64,000 nucleotides of DNA. It comes from Martinezella lusitana. GTDB lineage: Bacteria > Pseudomonadota > Alphaproteobacteria > Rhizobiales > Rhizobiaceae. Position numbers and translations under genes: made by a program. A model generated the notes under the pieces. That model did no database searches, had not been told where the DNA came from, and saw nothing but the letters and a program-made list of their open reading frames with translations. The stretch covers positions 868,001 through 932,000 of the forward strand of contig NZ_JACHBG010000001.1 of NCBI RefSeq assembly GCF_014207095.1. The letters run 5' to 3'. Below are positions 17,544-27,568 of the stretch, in pieces (positions within the stretch are counted from its first letter, which is position 1; every line of letters starts with the position of its first letter).

Positions 17544-18347
17544 ATGTTTAAGTCCGAGTTCATATCAGCGAGAGTCATGATGCTCAGCCTGTCCCTTGCC
17601 ACAGCGGTGGTGCTGACAGGTCAAGCCCGGGCATTCGATATCAATGCTGGCGTCTCCAAGGAATCAGGCCCGTTCGACCTCTTCAAATTCGGCTTCAAGG
17701 CCTACAAGAACGGGCAAAAGGAAGAAGCGGTAGAGGCATACCGCTACGCGGCCGAAAAAGGCCATACAGGCTCGCGCTGGGCTCTTGCCAATATGTATGC
17801 CGATGGCGACGGCGTCAGACAGAACGATTTCGAAGCCTTCAAGATCTATAGCGAGATCGCGCAGCAGGGCGTGGAGCCGGGCTCTGAGGATACCGGTTTT
17901 TTCATCAATGCGCTGCTTGCTCTTGCAGGCTATTACAAGACCGGTATTGCCAACAGCCCGGTGAAGGTCGATCTCGGCCAGGCTCGCCAGCTTTATTTCC
18001 AGGTCGCGTCGACCTTCGGCGTTCCGGAGGCACAGTTCCAGCTCGCGCAGATGATGCTGTCGGGCGAGGGCGGCTCTCCCAATGTCCAGCAGGCGAAGAA
18101 GTGGCTGAACCAGGCGCGCAAGAGCGGCCATCCTGGGGCTATGGCCGTCTTCGGCAATCTTCTTTTCCAGGAAGGACAGTCGATTCGCGGATTGGCCTTC
18201 ATGACGGCGGCGCTCGACAAGTGTAAGCCGAAGGATTGCGGCTGGATGGAAGACATCCAGGAGCAGGCTTTCTCTGTCGCCAACGAGAATGACCGCCGTG
18301 TCGCGGTCTCGATGGCGCATCAGCTTGACGTTGCAGGCTCCGACTGA
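17544..18347 (+). CDS. exoR: ExoR, periplasmic negative regulator of exopolysaccharide synthesis
   Basis: A 267-residue protein that matches rhizobial ExoR in length and sequence, including the conserved start of the mature protein (DINAGVSKESGPFDLFKFGF) and AYKNGQKEEAVEAYRYAAEKGHTGSRWALANMY (in parts). Residues 1-34 are a signal peptide. The rest consists of Sel1/TPR-like repeats (about residues 50-90, 140-185 and 185-230). ExoR binds the sensor kinase ExoS in the periplasm and holds the ExoS-ChvI system off; acid-induced cleavage of ExoR releases it. This controls succinoglycan, motility and host invasion. The ATG at 17544 agrees with known ExoR N-termini, although its ribosome-binding site is weak. 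Confidence 0.95.
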   Translation: MFKSEFISARVMMLSLSLATAVVLTGQARAFDINAGVSKESGPFDLFKFGFKAYKNGQKEEAVEAYRYAAEKGHTGSRWALANMYADGDGVRQNDFEAFKIYSEIAQQGVEPGSEDTGFFINALLALAGYYKTGIANSPVKVDLGQARQLYFQVASTFGVPEAQFQLAQMMLSGEGGSPNVQQAKKWLNQARKSGHPGAMAVFGNLLFQEGQSIRGLAFMTAALDKCKPKDCGWMEDIQEQAFSVANENDRRVAVSMAHQLDVAGSD

Positions 18348-18418
18348 ACTGACATGAGCTGCTCGCGCAGCACAGTGGCCGTAAATAGTGCCGAGCCCGA
18401 ACCTGTCAGATTTGAGGT

Positions 18419-19210
18419 CTAGTTGCCGAAACTAAGATGCGCGATGACGGGCACATGGTCCGAAGGCTTTTCCCAGGCGCGCACATGCTTTTCGATTGCC
18501 GTTGTCGTTAGGCGATCGGCAGCTTCCGGCGACAGCATCAGATGATCGATGCGGATGCCATTGTTCTTCGGCCATGCCCCGGCCTGATAATCCCAGAATG
18601 AGTAGAGCTTGACGGCATCGGTCGTTGCTCGCACCGCATCGGTGAAGCCGAGATGTTCGAGCTGACGGAAGGCCTGACGCGTTTGCGGCAGGAACAGTGC
18701 ATCGTTTTCCCAAACCTTCGGATCGAAGCAATCATGCGGCTCGGGGATGACGTTGTAGTCGCCGGCAAGCACAAGAGGCTCCTCCAATGCAAGGCGATCA
18801 ACCGCGAATTTCCGCAGTCGCTCCATCCAGGCGAGCTTGTAGGGGTATTTTTCCGTATCGACCGGATTGCCATTCGGCAGGTAGAGGCAGCAGATGCGCA
18901 GCGCGCCATGCCCTTCGATTGAAAACACCGCTTCCATGAAGCGAGCCTGCTCATCGCCGTCGTCACCCGGCAGGCCGCGCGTCACTTCGTCCGGCTTGGT
19001 CTTGGAGAGAATCGCAACGCCGTTGAAGCCCTTCTGCCCATGCGTCTCGACATGATAGCCGAGCGCTTCGATCTCCAGCCGCGGAAAGCCTTCGTCGACC
19101 GTTTTGATTTCCTGCAGGCAAACGATGTCCGGGCTCGAATCCTTCAGCCACTGGCAGAGGTTCTCGATACGCGCTTTGACACCGTTGATGTTCCAGGTGG
19201 CGATTTTCAT
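18419..19210 (-). CDS. xthA: Exodeoxyribonuclease III (AP endonuclease)
   Basis: A 263-residue Mg-dependent exonuclease/endonuclease/phosphatase-fold enzyme that cleaves DNA at abasic sites and trims 3' ends. It starts MKIATWNINGVKAR, with catalytic LQEIKT (metal-binding Glu), AGDYNVIPEPHD (Asp-Asn), RIDHLMLSP and the KPSDHVPV ending (catalytic Asp-His). The frame extends 67 codons upstream of 19210, but the family always starts at MKI. Convergent with exoR. Confidence 0.96.
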   Translation of the reverse strand: MKIATWNINGVKARIENLCQWLKDSSPDIVCLQEIKTVDEGFPRLEIEALGYHVETHGQKGFNGVAILSKTKPDEVTRGLPGDDGDEQARFMEAVFSIEGHGALRICCLYLPNGNPVDTEKYPYKLAWMERLRKFAVDRLALEEPLVLAGDYNVIPEPHDCFDPKVWENDALFLPQTRQAFRQLEHLGFTDAVRATTDAVKLYSFWDYQAGAWPKNNGIRIDHLMLSPEAADRLTTTAIEKHVRAWEKPSDHVPVIAHLSFGN

Positions 19211-19279
19211 GGGCGGCCCATCCTTTGCTTCGCCCCGTTGTATCCGCAGCGCATCGACTTGACTACAGCCCATATGAGA

Positions 19280-19309
19280 ACCGGCCCGGAGCGAAGGCTC
19301 CGAGCCGGT
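19280..19309 (-). terminator. GC-rich hairpin after erpA
   Basis: ACCGGCCCGGAGC (19280-19292) pairs with GCTCCGAGCCGGT (19297-19309), 13 positions with one mismatch, around GAAG. On the minus strand it is followed only by TTCTCAT, so it is a weak terminator by T-run, but its place 28 bases after erpA suggests that role. Confidence 0.55.
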
Positions 19310-19337
19310 GATCAAACTGTGGAAAAAGGGCTGGGGG

Positions 19338-19670
19338 TCAGATGGCGAAACTCGTGCCGCAGCCGCAGCTTGCGACCGCGTTCGGATTCTTGATCTGAAA
19401 GGACTGGCCAAGAAGGTTGTCGACGAAATCGATCTCGGAACCGGCCATGTAGACCAGGGAGAGCTGGTCGATCAAAACAGTCGCGTCGCCTTTTTCTACG
19501 ACGATATCGTCATCCTCCGGGCCATCGACCAAGTCGAACTTATAGGAAAAGCCGGAACAGCCGCCGCCTTCGACAGCAACGCGCAACGCGTGCTTTCCGG
19601 CCTCTGCGCCGACGATGGCGGCGATTCGCTTTGCCGCAGCATCGGATAGGGTAACACTTGTCTCAGTCAT
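19338..19670 (-). CDS. erpA: Iron-sulfur cluster insertion protein ErpA (A-type carrier)
   Basis: A 110-residue A-type carrier that passes Fe-S clusters to apo-proteins. The three ligand Cys are present: one in GGGCSGFSYKF (near residue 38) and two in the C-terminal ASCGCGTSF. ATG 19670 lies directly after AGGAGGAAAT, a near-perfect ribosome-binding site, and the frame upstream is not conserved. It is divergent from dgt across a 300-base gap. Confidence 0.95.
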   Translation of the reverse strand: MTETSVTLSDAAAKRIAAIVGAEAGKHALRVAVEGGGCSGFSYKFDLVDGPEDDDIVVEKGDATVLIDQLSLVYMAGSEIDFVDNLLGQSFQIKNPNAVASCGCGTSFAI

Positions 19671-19973
19671 ATTTCCTCCTGCCGGGGTCAAGATCCGGAG
19701 AGAACCAATGGGCCGCCTAGCTTTCAAACGGCTGATATCGATAGCCTTTATCATGAAAGCTAGGCCGGTGACAGCTTTGGTTTGGTTGTTGAGCCCCACA
19801 CCATTTTGCTGTTTTCTTGTCTATAGGTATGAAGGCCGCAGAGCGGCGTCAATGGCTGGGATGTTCGAGATTCGGCTGTTTGCCCGGATTGGCGGCAACC
19901 CGAGCGATCGATTGCAATGGAGTGGCTGTCGCGCCGAGGAGGTGCGGAAGCCAAATGCCGGAATGGATTGAAA
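19671..19973. other. Divergent promoter region between erpA and dgt
   Basis: About 300 bases with no gene. It must contain the promoters for erpA (minus) and dgt (plus). I could not identify a clear iron-responsive operator or promoter boxes by eye. Confidence 0.4.
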
Positions 19974-21191
19974 ATGACAATTGATACGCATGCATTGGGT
20001 TTCGGATATGGCGAAAAGGCGGTCTATGCGACGGATCCTTGGGCGTCGCGAGGAAGGCTCTATGAGGAGGGCGGCAGCCCGACACGCTCCGAATTTCAGC
20101 GCGATCGCGATCGGATCGTCCACACCACCGCTTTCCGCCGGCTGAAGCATAAGACGCAGGTATTCATCGCCCAGGATGGCGATCACTACCGTACCCGGTT
20201 GACGCATACGATCGAGGTGGCGCAGATCGCCCGTGCCTTGGCCCGTGCCTTGAAGCTGGATGAGGATCTGGCGGAAGGCGTGGCGCTGGTGCACGATTTC
20301 GGCCACACGCCCTTCGGTCACACCGGCGAGGATGCGCTGCATGAAGTGTTGCTGCCCTATGGCGGCTTCGATCACAATGCCCAGTCTCTGCGCATCGTCA
20401 CCAAGCTCGAGCGTCGCTATGCCGATTTCGACGGGCTCAATCTGACCTGGGAGACGCTCGAAGGCCTGGTCAAGCACAATGGCCCGTTGATGACGCCAGA
20501 CGGCAAGGGCATCCGTGGACCGGTGCCGCAGCCTATTCTCGATTACTGTGAAATCCACGATCTGGAAATCGCCTCTTATGCCAGTCTCGAAGCGCAGGTT
20601 GCGGCGATCGCCGATGACATCGCCTACAATACGCATGATATCGATGATGGCTTGCGGTCCGGCTACCTCACCTTCGACATGCTGGAAGAAGTGCCGTTTC
20701 TCTCTGGGTTAATGGCGGAGGTGAGGGAACGCTACCCGCATCTGGAGGCCAGCCGTTTCACCCATGAAATCATGCGCCGGCAGATCACCCGCATGGTCGA
20801 GGACGTCATCGCTGTTTCGCAGCAGGCACTTGCCGAAATCAAGCCGGGGAATGTTGCCGACATCCGCGCCGCCGGGCGCGTCACCGCGACCTTCTCGCCC
20901 GCGATGGCCGAAACCGACAAGCAGATCAAACAGATGTTGTTCAAGCGCATCTATCGTCACCCGGACATCATGCGCATCCGCGCCGGTGCCGCGCAGATCG
21001 TCACGGATCTGTTCCAGGCCTATATGGACAACCCCAAGGAGATGCAGAGCCACTACTGGGTCGACCATATCGCCGGGCTTGCCGTTGCGGCCAAGGCACG
21101 GCATGTGGGCGACTATCTGGCCGGTATGACGGACACTTACGCCATTAGCGCCCACAAGCGGCTGTTTGACCAGACTCCCGATTTGCGGTAG
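19974..21191 (+). CDS. dgt: dGTP triphosphohydrolase-like protein
   Basis: A 405-residue HD-domain dNTPase of the dGTPase-like type-2 subfamily. The metal site is visible: [21 protein letters not shown] (first His), [19 protein letters not shown] (HD plus HxxxGH) and a later [14 protein letters not shown]. It hydrolyses dNTPs to deoxynucleosides and triphosphate; the preferred base is not predictable. ATG 19974 begins the conserved part; the longer frame from 19917 adds nothing family-like. argS follows 54 bases downstream on the same strand, a common rhizobial arrangement (dgt-argS-SPOR-nagZ-scpAB). Confidence 0.93.
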   Translation: MTIDTHALGFGYGEKAVYATDPWASRGRLYEEGGSPTRSEFQRDRDRIVHTTAFRRLKHKTQVFIAQDGDHYRTRLTHTIEVAQIARALARALKLDEDLAEGVALVHDFGHTPFGHTGEDALHEVLLPYGGFDHNAQSLRIVTKLERRYADFDGLNLTWETLEGLVKHNGPLMTPDGKGIRGPVPQPILDYCEIHDLEIASYASLEAQVAAIADDIAYNTHDIDDGLRSGYLTFDMLEEVPFLSGLMAEVRERYPHLEASRFTHEIMRRQITRMVEDVIAVSQQALAEIKPGNVADIRAAGRVTATFSPAMAETDKQIKQMLFKRIYRHPDIMRIRAGAAQIVTDLFQAYMDNPKEMQSHYWVDHIAGLAVAAKARHVGDYLAGMTDTYAISAHKRLFDQTPDLR

Positions 21192-21245
21192 GCAGCGCGG
21201 CGTTGGGCCGACACCGGCCCGCCCAAGCTATGCGTGGATCAGAAC

Positions 21246-23006
21246 ATGAACCTTTTCACCGATTTCGAAGTAAGAATTAAGAGCGCTCTCGAACAAATTG
21301 ATATTGTAAGAGAAAAGCGATCGGAACTTGATTTCGGGCGCGTTGGCGTGGAGCCACCGCGAGATGCCAGTCACGGCGATGTCGCCACCAACGCGGCCAT
21401 GGTTCTGTCCAAGCCGCTGGGAATGAACCCGCGTGCGCTTGCCGAAATTATCGTCGCCAAGCTGAAGGAGGACGCCGACGTCGCCGAGATTTCGGTCGCC
21501 GGTCCGGGCTTTATCAATATCCGCCTTGCGGTCGGCTACTGGCAGCGCCTGCTGTCGACGATGATCTCCGAGGGCGAGAAATTCGGACGTTCCGCTCTCG
21601 GCGACGGCCAGAAGGTCAACGTCGAATATGTATCGGCCAATCCAACCGGTCCGATGCATGTCGGCCATTGCCGTGGCGCCGTTGTCGGCGATGCGCTGGC
21701 GAACCTGCTCGCCTTTGCCGGCTATGCGGTCACCAAGGAATATTACATCAACGATGCCGGCTCGCAGATCGACGTGTTGGCACGGTCGGTCTTCATTCGC
21801 TATCGCGAAGCGCTCGGCGAGCAGGTCGGCGAAATTCCGGCAGGCCTTTATCCGGGCGACTATCTGGTTCCGGTCGGCGAAGCGCTTGCCAAGGAGTTCG
21901 GCACCAAGCTGCGCGGCATGCCGGAGGATCAATGGCTCCCGATCATCAAGGAACGGGCGATCGACGCGATGATGGCGATGATCCGCGAGGATCTGGAAGC
22001 CTTGAACGTTCACCATGACGTCTTCTTTTCCGAACGCACGCTGCACGCCAACGGCGCAGCCCTGATCCGGACTGCGATCAACGACCTGACCTTCAAGGGC
22101 TATGTCTACAAGGGCGCGCTGCCGCCGCCGAAGGGGCAGTTGCCGGAGGATTGGGAGGATCGCGAACAGACGCTCTTCCGCTCGACGGAAGTTGGCGACG
22201 ATATCGATCGTCCGCTGATCAAGTCGGACGGCTCCTATACCTATTTCGCCGCCGACGTCGCCTACTTCAAGAACAAGTTCGACCGTGGTTTCAACGAGAT
22301 GATCTATATTCTCGGTGCGGACCATGGCGGCTACGTCAAGCGGCTCGAGGCCGTGGCGCGCGGCGTGTCGGACGGGGAGGCAAAGCTGACCGTGCTGCTC
22401 TGCCAGCTCGTCAAGCTCTTCCGCGACGGCGAACCCGTAAAGATGTCCAAGCGTTCAGGCGATTTCGTCACCCTGCGTGAGGTTGTCGATGAAGTCGGCC
22501 GCGATTCGGTCCGCTTCATGATGCTGTACCGGAAGAGTTCCGAACCGCTGGATTTCGATTTTGCGAAGGTGACCGAGCAGTCCAAGGACAATCCGGTCTT
22601 CTACGTGCAATATGCGCATGCCCGCTGCATGTCGGTCTTCCGCCAGGCCAAGGAAGCGTTCCCGGATCTCGATATCGCCTCACTCGATCTCTCAAAGGCG
22701 GTCATAGGCACGATCTCCGACCCGGCGGAGCTACAGCTGATCGCCAAGGTTGCGGAGTTCCCGCGAATCATCGAAGCTGCGGCACAGTCGCAGGAGCCGC
22801 ATCGCATCGCGTTTTACCTTTATGATCTGGCTAGTTCCTTCCATGGACACTGGAATAAAGGTAAAGATTTACCTGAATTACGATTTGTTAACGATAAGAA
22901 CCGAGAATTGAGCATTGCCAGACTTGGGCTGGTGTACGCTGTCGCGTCGGTTTTGAAGTCGGGTCTCGGTATAACCGGGACCGCAGCGCCGGATGAAATG
23001 CGATAA
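21246..23006 (+). CDS. argS: Arginyl-tRNA synthetase
   Basis: A 586-residue class Ia synthetase that charges tRNA-Arg. It has the N-terminal additional domain (residues 1-110), the HIGH-type motif [12 protein letters not shown] (near residue 130), the MSK-type motif [10 protein letters not shown] and a C-terminal DALR anticodon-binding domain (from about residue 460). ATG 21246 begins the usual [12 protein letters not shown] at 21234 is also in frame but unnecessary. Second gene of the dgt-argS-SPOR unit. Confidence 0.97.
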   Translation: MNLFTDFEVRIKSALEQIDIVREKRSELDFGRVGVEPPRDASHGDVATNAAMVLSKPLGMNPRALAEIIVAKLKEDADVAEISVAGPGFINIRLAVGYWQRLLSTMISEGEKFGRSALGDGQKVNVEYVSANPTGPMHVGHCRGAVVGDALANLLAFAGYAVTKEYYINDAGSQIDVLARSVFIRYREALGEQVGEIPAGLYPGDYLVPVGEALAKEFGTKLRGMPEDQWLPIIKERAIDAMMAMIREDLEALNVHHDVFFSERTLHANGAALIRTAINDLTFKGYVYKGALPPPKGQLPEDWEDREQTLFRSTEVGDDIDRPLIKSDGSYTYFAADVAYFKNKFDRGFNEMIYILGADHGGYVKRLEAVARGVSDGEAKLTVLLCQLVKLFRDGEPVKMSKRSGDFVTLREVVDEVGRDSVRFMMLYRKSSEPLDFDFAKVTEQSKDNPVFYVQYAHARCMSVFRQAKEAFPDLDIASLDLSKAVIGTISDPAELQLIAKVAEFPRIIEAAAQSQEPHRIAFYLYDLASSFHGHWNKGKDLPELRFVNDKNRELSIARLGLVYAVASVLKSGLGITGTAAPDEMR

Positions 23007-23068
23007 ACGTCACCATTTACCCACATTGCACTGGCATTTAACTGTAGCGTTTGCGAGTGGAACGGGTG

Positions 23069-25777
23069 ATGGCAGAAAAACAGTTGGCGTATCGCGCAAG
23101 CGGAAACGACGGGTTCTTTGCGGAGGATGATCCGCTCGCGGAACTTGCCCGAATCGTGGGTTTCGAGCCGCGCCCCGCTGCTCAGGCGGCTCCTGCTTCT
23201 CAGCGTCAGGAGCCCGCCTTCAATCTCGAAGACGAGCTTCTTCGCGAGTTCGAGCGTTACGATACGCCTCGCATGAATCCGGCAAATGACACCTCGGCTC
23301 CGTCGGCCCAGGTTGCTCCGGTCGATCCTGTTCCGGCCCCGGCTTCGCGGCCTGCCGAACCGGTACGGGCCGAGCCCACCTTCGAAGAGATGCCGCAGCC
23401 AGCGGCTCCGGCAAGGCCGATTATGGGCGCCCGCGATCTGATCGAAGAGCTGGAGATGTCGATTGCTCCGGCGTTGCAGCAGGTTTCTCAGTTGGAGCCA
23501 AAGGCTGCGCCGATCCAGCCGCCCGCATCGCCGGTCGCCAAGATACCCCAGTCTGCAGCCGCCACGGTCCGGCTGCCTCTCGCCAATTTCACGCTGGCAT
23601 CTGCCCAGACGCAGCGCGAACAGCCGGCGCCGGCTGCGGTTTCCCCGGTTGCTCCGCCGCAAAGCGCTACTCCCGTCGACGCGATGCTCGACGAGATGGC
23701 TATCGATTTCGGGTCGCCTCAGGCAGCCGAGCCCGCATACCAGCCGCAGGCGGCAATCGCGCCCCAGCCTGCTCCTGCCGTTGCCCGGATGCCGGAGCCG
23801 CCGAAGTCGGCGCAGGTCGATGCCGCAGCTCTTTCGGCTGAGATCGATGCCCTGTTGGCGGATGTTGATCGTTATCCGGTTCCGGCGAAGTCGAATGCGG
23901 CCGTCACGAAAAACGAGCCTGCTTTCGGGAACTTCGGTGTAACCGCCACCGAATATCCGGCCGCGCCGGTAGCGCCCGCGCCGCGCCATGAAGATCCTAA
24001 GCCGATCACCTTCGGCGTCGAGGATCCGTTCGCAGATCAGGATTTTGAATTCGATCTGGCCGATATCGAAATGGAGCTCGCCGAGCTTGACTTCGCAGAG
24101 GCTGAGAAGCCGGCTTCCCGGCAGCCGACCCAGGCTGCTCCGTTCGTCGAGCCGCTGGTCTCCCGTGCCGCACCGACGCTCTCTGCTCCGGCAATTGCCG
24201 CAGTTACGCCACAGCCGGTTCCAGTAGCGCCCGTCGCCGCACCCGTGTCGCAGCATGCAGCGCCTGTCTTTGAAGCCGATCAGGCTCTGCCCTTCGACCC
24301 GACGGAGATTTCCGAGACGGAAGAGCGGGTTGAAACTTTCGAGGGTTCGCACGTTCCGCATCTGCCCGCGATCGAGCCGGAAGAACCGATCGCCGTTCCG
24401 CCCGAGTATGATTTCGACATCGATTCGGAGATGGCGAGCCTTCTCGGCGCGCCCGCAAAGGAAACCGCACCCGAGCCATTCAAGCCTGCCGCTGCTGCAG
24501 CGCTGGGTGTCGGCGTCGCGGCGGCTGCTTCCTGGTCGAAGAACACAGCCGCCCAGCCGGCTGCAGCGGTCGCCAAACAGCCGATCGAAGAGTTCGATGA
24601 ATTCGAGCGTGCGCTGGAAGAGGATTTCCGCCGCAGCTATCGCGAAGCATCCACTCCGGTCGAGAACGTCGCCCGTATGACGCTGAACCCGGCAGCGGGA
24701 AGCCGTCGCACGGGCCGTTCCGTGCGTGGCATGGTGACGGCTGCTGCCGTTATCGTCGCGCTCGGTGCAGGCGGCTACGGTGCCTATAGCTGGGTGCGCC
24801 ATGGCGCGCCGATCTCCAATTTCTCCGGCGAGCCGCGCGTCATCACTGCCGATGCGGATCCGGTGAAGGTGGCTCCGGAAAATCCGGGCGGCACGGTTGT
24901 CCCGAATCAGGACAAGGCCGTTTATGACCGTGTGGCTGGTGACAGCACTGCTGCGCCGAAGCAGAAGGAACTGGTTTCCTCCAATGAGCAGCCCGTCGAT
25001 GTCGTTCAGAAGACGCTAATCCCCGAATCCATCTCTCCCGACGATGGTAGCGGAGATCAGGTAACGCCGACTGCCGTTGGCGAGACCTCGGACCCGCGTC
25101 TGTTGCCGAACCAAAATGGCGGCAATGCCAATGTTGCCGCCAATGGCGACGATCAGGTTCCCGCCGTGTCGCCGCGCAAGGTGCGGACGATGATCGTGAA
25201 GCCGGACGGTTCGCTGGTTCCGCGTGACGAACCTGCGCTTGCTCCGGCGACGGCTGCCAAGACGGCGCCTGCTGCAACGAACAATCAGGTTGCTTCGACT
25301 GGTGCACGTCCGGCGGCAGCCAATACCCAGCCTGCAGCACAGCCCGACAATGGCGACGCAGCAAGCGCCGAAAGCACGCCGATCCGCGTCGTCAAGACCA
25401 ATCCGGTTCCGACGGCTCGCCCTGAAACCGCCAAGGCAAGCACCGCTGCTCCGGCACCGGATGCCCAGCCGAAGCCTCAGCAGCCGAAGCAGGTTGCAGC
25501 GGCGGCTCCGGTCGCGACCGCTGCGGCGAGCGGTGGCGCCTACGGGGTGCAGATCGCATCCCTGCCGACCGAAGCCGATGCGCAGAAGTCGCAGGCGAAC
25601 CTCAAGGTCAAGTTTGCCAACATCATCGGCAACCATCCGCTTGAGATCCGCAAGGCCGACATCGCAGGCAAGGGCACCTACTACCGTGTCCGCGTCGTTG
25701 CCGGCACGAAGGATGAAGCTGCGGCGATTTGTGAGCGTTACCGTGCCGCTGGCGGCACCTGCCTGATCTCGAAGTAA
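23069..25777 (+). CDS. SPOR-domain membrane protein
   Basis: A 902-residue protein. Residues 1-545 are cytoplasmic, acidic and rich in Pro, Ala and Glu, clearly disordered, with short conserved patches (such as DDPLAELARIVG, residues 23-34, and DFEFDLADIEMEL). A single membrane segment follows at about 555-575 (MVTAAAVIVALGAGGYGAYSW). The periplasmic part is again Pro/Ala-rich and ends in a SPOR domain (last 75 residues, YGVQIASLPTEADAQ to CERYRAAGGTCLISK). SPOR domains bind denuded glycan strands at the division septum, so a role in division or envelope maintenance is likely. It sits 62 bases after argS and ends at a terminator. Confidence 0.88.
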   Translation: MAEKQLAYRASGNDGFFAEDDPLAELARIVGFEPRPAAQAAPASQRQEPAFNLEDELLREFERYDTPRMNPANDTSAPSAQVAPVDPVPAPASRPAEPVRAEPTFEEMPQPAAPARPIMGARDLIEELEMSIAPALQQVSQLEPKAAPIQPPASPVAKIPQSAAATVRLPLANFTLASAQTQREQPAPAAVSPVAPPQSATPVDAMLDEMAIDFGSPQAAEPAYQPQAAIAPQPAPAVARMPEPPKSAQVDAAALSAEIDALLADVDRYPVPAKSNAAVTKNEPAFGNFGVTATEYPAAPVAPAPRHEDPKPITFGVEDPFADQDFEFDLADIEMELAELDFAEAEKPASRQPTQAAPFVEPLVSRAAPTLSAPAIAAVTPQPVPVAPVAAPVSQHAAPVFEADQALPFDPTEISETEERVETFEGSHVPHLPAIEPEEPIAVPPEYDFDIDSEMASLLGAPAKETAPEPFKPAAAAALGVGVAAAASWSKNTAAQPAAAVAKQPIEEFDEFERALEEDFRRSYREASTPVENVARMTLNPAAGSRRTGRSVRGMVTAAAVIVALGAGGYGAYSWVRHGAPISNFSGEPRVITADADPVKVAPENPGGTVVPNQDKAVYDRVAGDSTAAPKQKELVSSNEQPVDVVQKTLIPESISPDDGSGDQVTPTAVGETSDPRLLPNQNGGNANVAANGDDQVPAVSPRKVRTMIVKPDGSLVPRDEPALAPATAAKTAPAATNNQVASTGARPAAANTQPAAQPDNGDAASAESTPIRVVKTNPVPTARPETAKASTAAPAPDAQPKPQQPKQVAAAAPVATAAASGGAYGVQIASLPTEADAQKSQANLKVKFANIIGNHPLEIRKADIAGKGTYYRVRVVAGTKDEAAAICERYRAAGGTCLISK

Positions 25778-25816
25778 AGAGCTGGGCTGGCAGCGCGGCC
25801 CAAAGTCGAACGAAAC

Positions 25817-25857
25817 AATCCGCTCGCAGCGATCAGGCTGCGGGCGGATTTGCTTTT
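25817..25857 (+). terminator. Rho-independent terminator after the SPOR gene
   Basis: AATCCGCTCGCAGC (25817-25830) pairs with GCTGCGGGCGGATT (25837-25850) around GATCAG and is followed by TGCTTTT. Confidence 0.85.
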
Positions 25858-25911
25858 GTGGGATCTTTGCCCGCATATCCGGGCGTGGAATGCCCGATAA
25901 AGAGGCCGGAC

Positions 25912-26412
25912 ATGCATCTATCGACCCAGCGCACGATCCTCAGGCCTTTTGCGCCCGGCGACGCGCCGGATATCTTTGCTTGCATGTCGCCGGCAATCAC
26001 GCGCTTCATGGCCTGGGAGCCGCCATCCACGCCGGGCGATTTCGAAAAGGTCTGGCGAGCATGGCTGGATGCGGCACGGGATGGAACGGAGTTTCATTTC
26101 GTTGCCCGTTCTTGCAATGACAATCGCTTCCTCGGCATCGTCGGTGTGCATGCAGCCCGCTCCGATACGCCTGAGCTCGGGATTTGGCTCCGCAGCGATG
26201 TGCATGGAAAAGGTCTTGGCCGCGAATTGATCGGCGCGGTGATCGGATGGGCAAGCGGATCGCTCCCCGTCCGTCACTTCGAATATCCGGTCGCCGAAGA
26301 GAATGTCGCCAGCAGGCGTATCGCCGAAACATATGGCGGCGAGGTGAGGGCACGCAGAAGCGATCCCAAATATCAATCTGTCGTCTATCATATCCCGCCG
26401 CGGCGGACGTAA
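25912..26412 (+). CDS. GNAT N-acetyltransferase, RimJ/RimL-like
   Basis: A 166-residue acetyltransferase of the ribosomal-protein-type GNAT group. It starts with LSTQRTILRPFAPGDAPDIF, typical of RimJ/RimL (T-x-R-L-x-L-R). ELGIWLRSDVHGKGLGRELI (about residues 85-104) carries the acetyl-CoA-binding motif HGKGLG, followed by EENVASRRIAETYGGE. Its substrate is unknown. Family members act on protein N-termini, antibiotics or small amines. ATG 25912 follows AGAGG. Confidence 0.82.
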   Translation: MHLSTQRTILRPFAPGDAPDIFACMSPAITRFMAWEPPSTPGDFEKVWRAWLDAARDGTEFHFVARSCNDNRFLGIVGVHAARSDTPELGIWLRSDVHGKGLGRELIGAVIGWASGSLPVRHFEYPVAEENVASRRIAETYGGEVRARRSDPKYQSVVYHIPPRRT

Positions 26413-26531
26413 GCCCGCCTCGGGGGCAGGCCACGGCTCTTGAACCCGCAATATCAGGCCGATAACGCTGTTTTTGTGTATCTTGCTTGACCTCACTCGC
26501 GTTTCGCGTCGCCAGTCTCTATGATTCGGGG

Positions 26532-27545
26532 ATGACCGAATCGAAATCCATGATCCTTGGCTGTAGCGGCCATGCCATCACACCCGAAGAACGCTCCTTC
26601 TATCAGGCAGAGCAACCTTGGGGTTTCATCCTGTTTGGACGCAATATCTCCGAGCCGGCGCAGATCGCCGACCTCGTTGCGTCCTTGCGCGATAGCGTTG
26701 GCCGCGATGCGCCTGTTTTCATCGATCAGGAAGGCGGCAGGGTGCAGCGCATCCGCCCGCCGATCATTCAGCATTACCCCTCCGGGCAGGCTTTGGGCGA
26801 CATCTATCGTCAGGACCGCGAGCGCGGACTGCGCGCCGCTTGGCTGATGTCGCGGCTGCACGCTTTCGATTTGCTGAAATTCGGCATCAATGTCGATTGC
26901 CTGCCGGTGTTGGATGTTCCGGTGGAGGGGTCAAGCAATGTCATCGGCAATCGGGCCTATGGCTCCGATCCGGTGACGGTGACGGAGATGGGCCGCGCGG
27001 CGGCCGAAGGCTTGAAAGCCGGTGGTGTGCTGCCCGTCATGAAGCATATGCCTGGCCACGGCCGTGGTTTTGCCGATTCGCATCACGAACTGCCCGTGGT
27101 TTCCGTGCCGCGTGCGGAGCTTGAGGCTCATGATTTTGCCCCGTTCGTCGCGTTGAAGGACGAATTGATGGCGATGACGTGCCATGTGGTCTTCACCGAC
27201 ATCGATCCGAGCAACCCTGCCACAACGTCGCGCAAGGTGGTCGAAGAGATTATCCGTGGCTATATCGGCTTCGATGGGCTGCTTCTGTCCGACGATACCT
27301 CGATGAATGCCTTGAAGGGCACGATCGGCGAGCGCGCTGCGAATATCATTGCTGGCGGATGCGATATCGTGCTGCATTGCAATGGCGTTATGGACGAGAT
27401 GCAGCAGGTAGTTCGCAATGTTCCTGCGCTGGCGGGTGCATCGCTGGCAAGAGCTAAGGCGGTCGAAGCGGCGTTCGGCAAGAATGATGGGTCTGACGAA
27501 GCTGCCGTTCGCGCAGAATTCGATGCGATGTTTGCAGTGGCGTGA
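26532..27545 (+). CDS. nagZ: Beta-N-acetylhexosaminidase (family 3)
   Basis: A 337-residue cytoplasmic enzyme that removes GlcNAc from anhydromuropeptides during cell-wall recycling. Family 3 signatures: FIDQEGGRVQRI, then KHMPGHGRGFADSHHELP (the catalytic His loop of NagZ), and LLLSDDTSMNAL with the nucleophile Asp. ATG 26532 follows GGGG. It begins a tight run nagZ-scpA-scpB, with scpA 23 bases downstream, an arrangement common in Rhizobiales. Confidence 0.95.
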   Translation: MTESKSMILGCSGHAITPEERSFYQAEQPWGFILFGRNISEPAQIADLVASLRDSVGRDAPVFIDQEGGRVQRIRPPIIQHYPSGQALGDIYRQDRERGLRAAWLMSRLHAFDLLKFGINVDCLPVLDVPVEGSSNVIGNRAYGSDPVTVTEMGRAAAEGLKAGGVLPVMKHMPGHGRGFADSHHELPVVSVPRAELEAHDFAPFVALKDELMAMTCHVVFTDIDPSNPATTSRKVVEEIIRGYIGFDGLLLSDDTSMNALKGTIGERAANIIAGGCDIVLHCNGVMDEMQQVVRNVPALAGASLARAKAVEAAFGKNDGSDEAAVRAEFDAMFAVA

Positions 27546-27568
27546 ACCGGACTCGGAGGAGCTGACGG

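Noticed and set aside
17159..17551. 130-codon plus-strand frame upstream of exoR
   Set aside because: No recognisable domain, and it overlaps dyads and the exoR start; treated as leader DNA.
22820..24802. 660-codon minus-strand open frame across argS and the SPOR gene
   Set aside because: Its composition (very Arg/Gly/Cys-rich) is typical of the reverse of Pro/Ala-rich coding sequence, and it spans two real genes.
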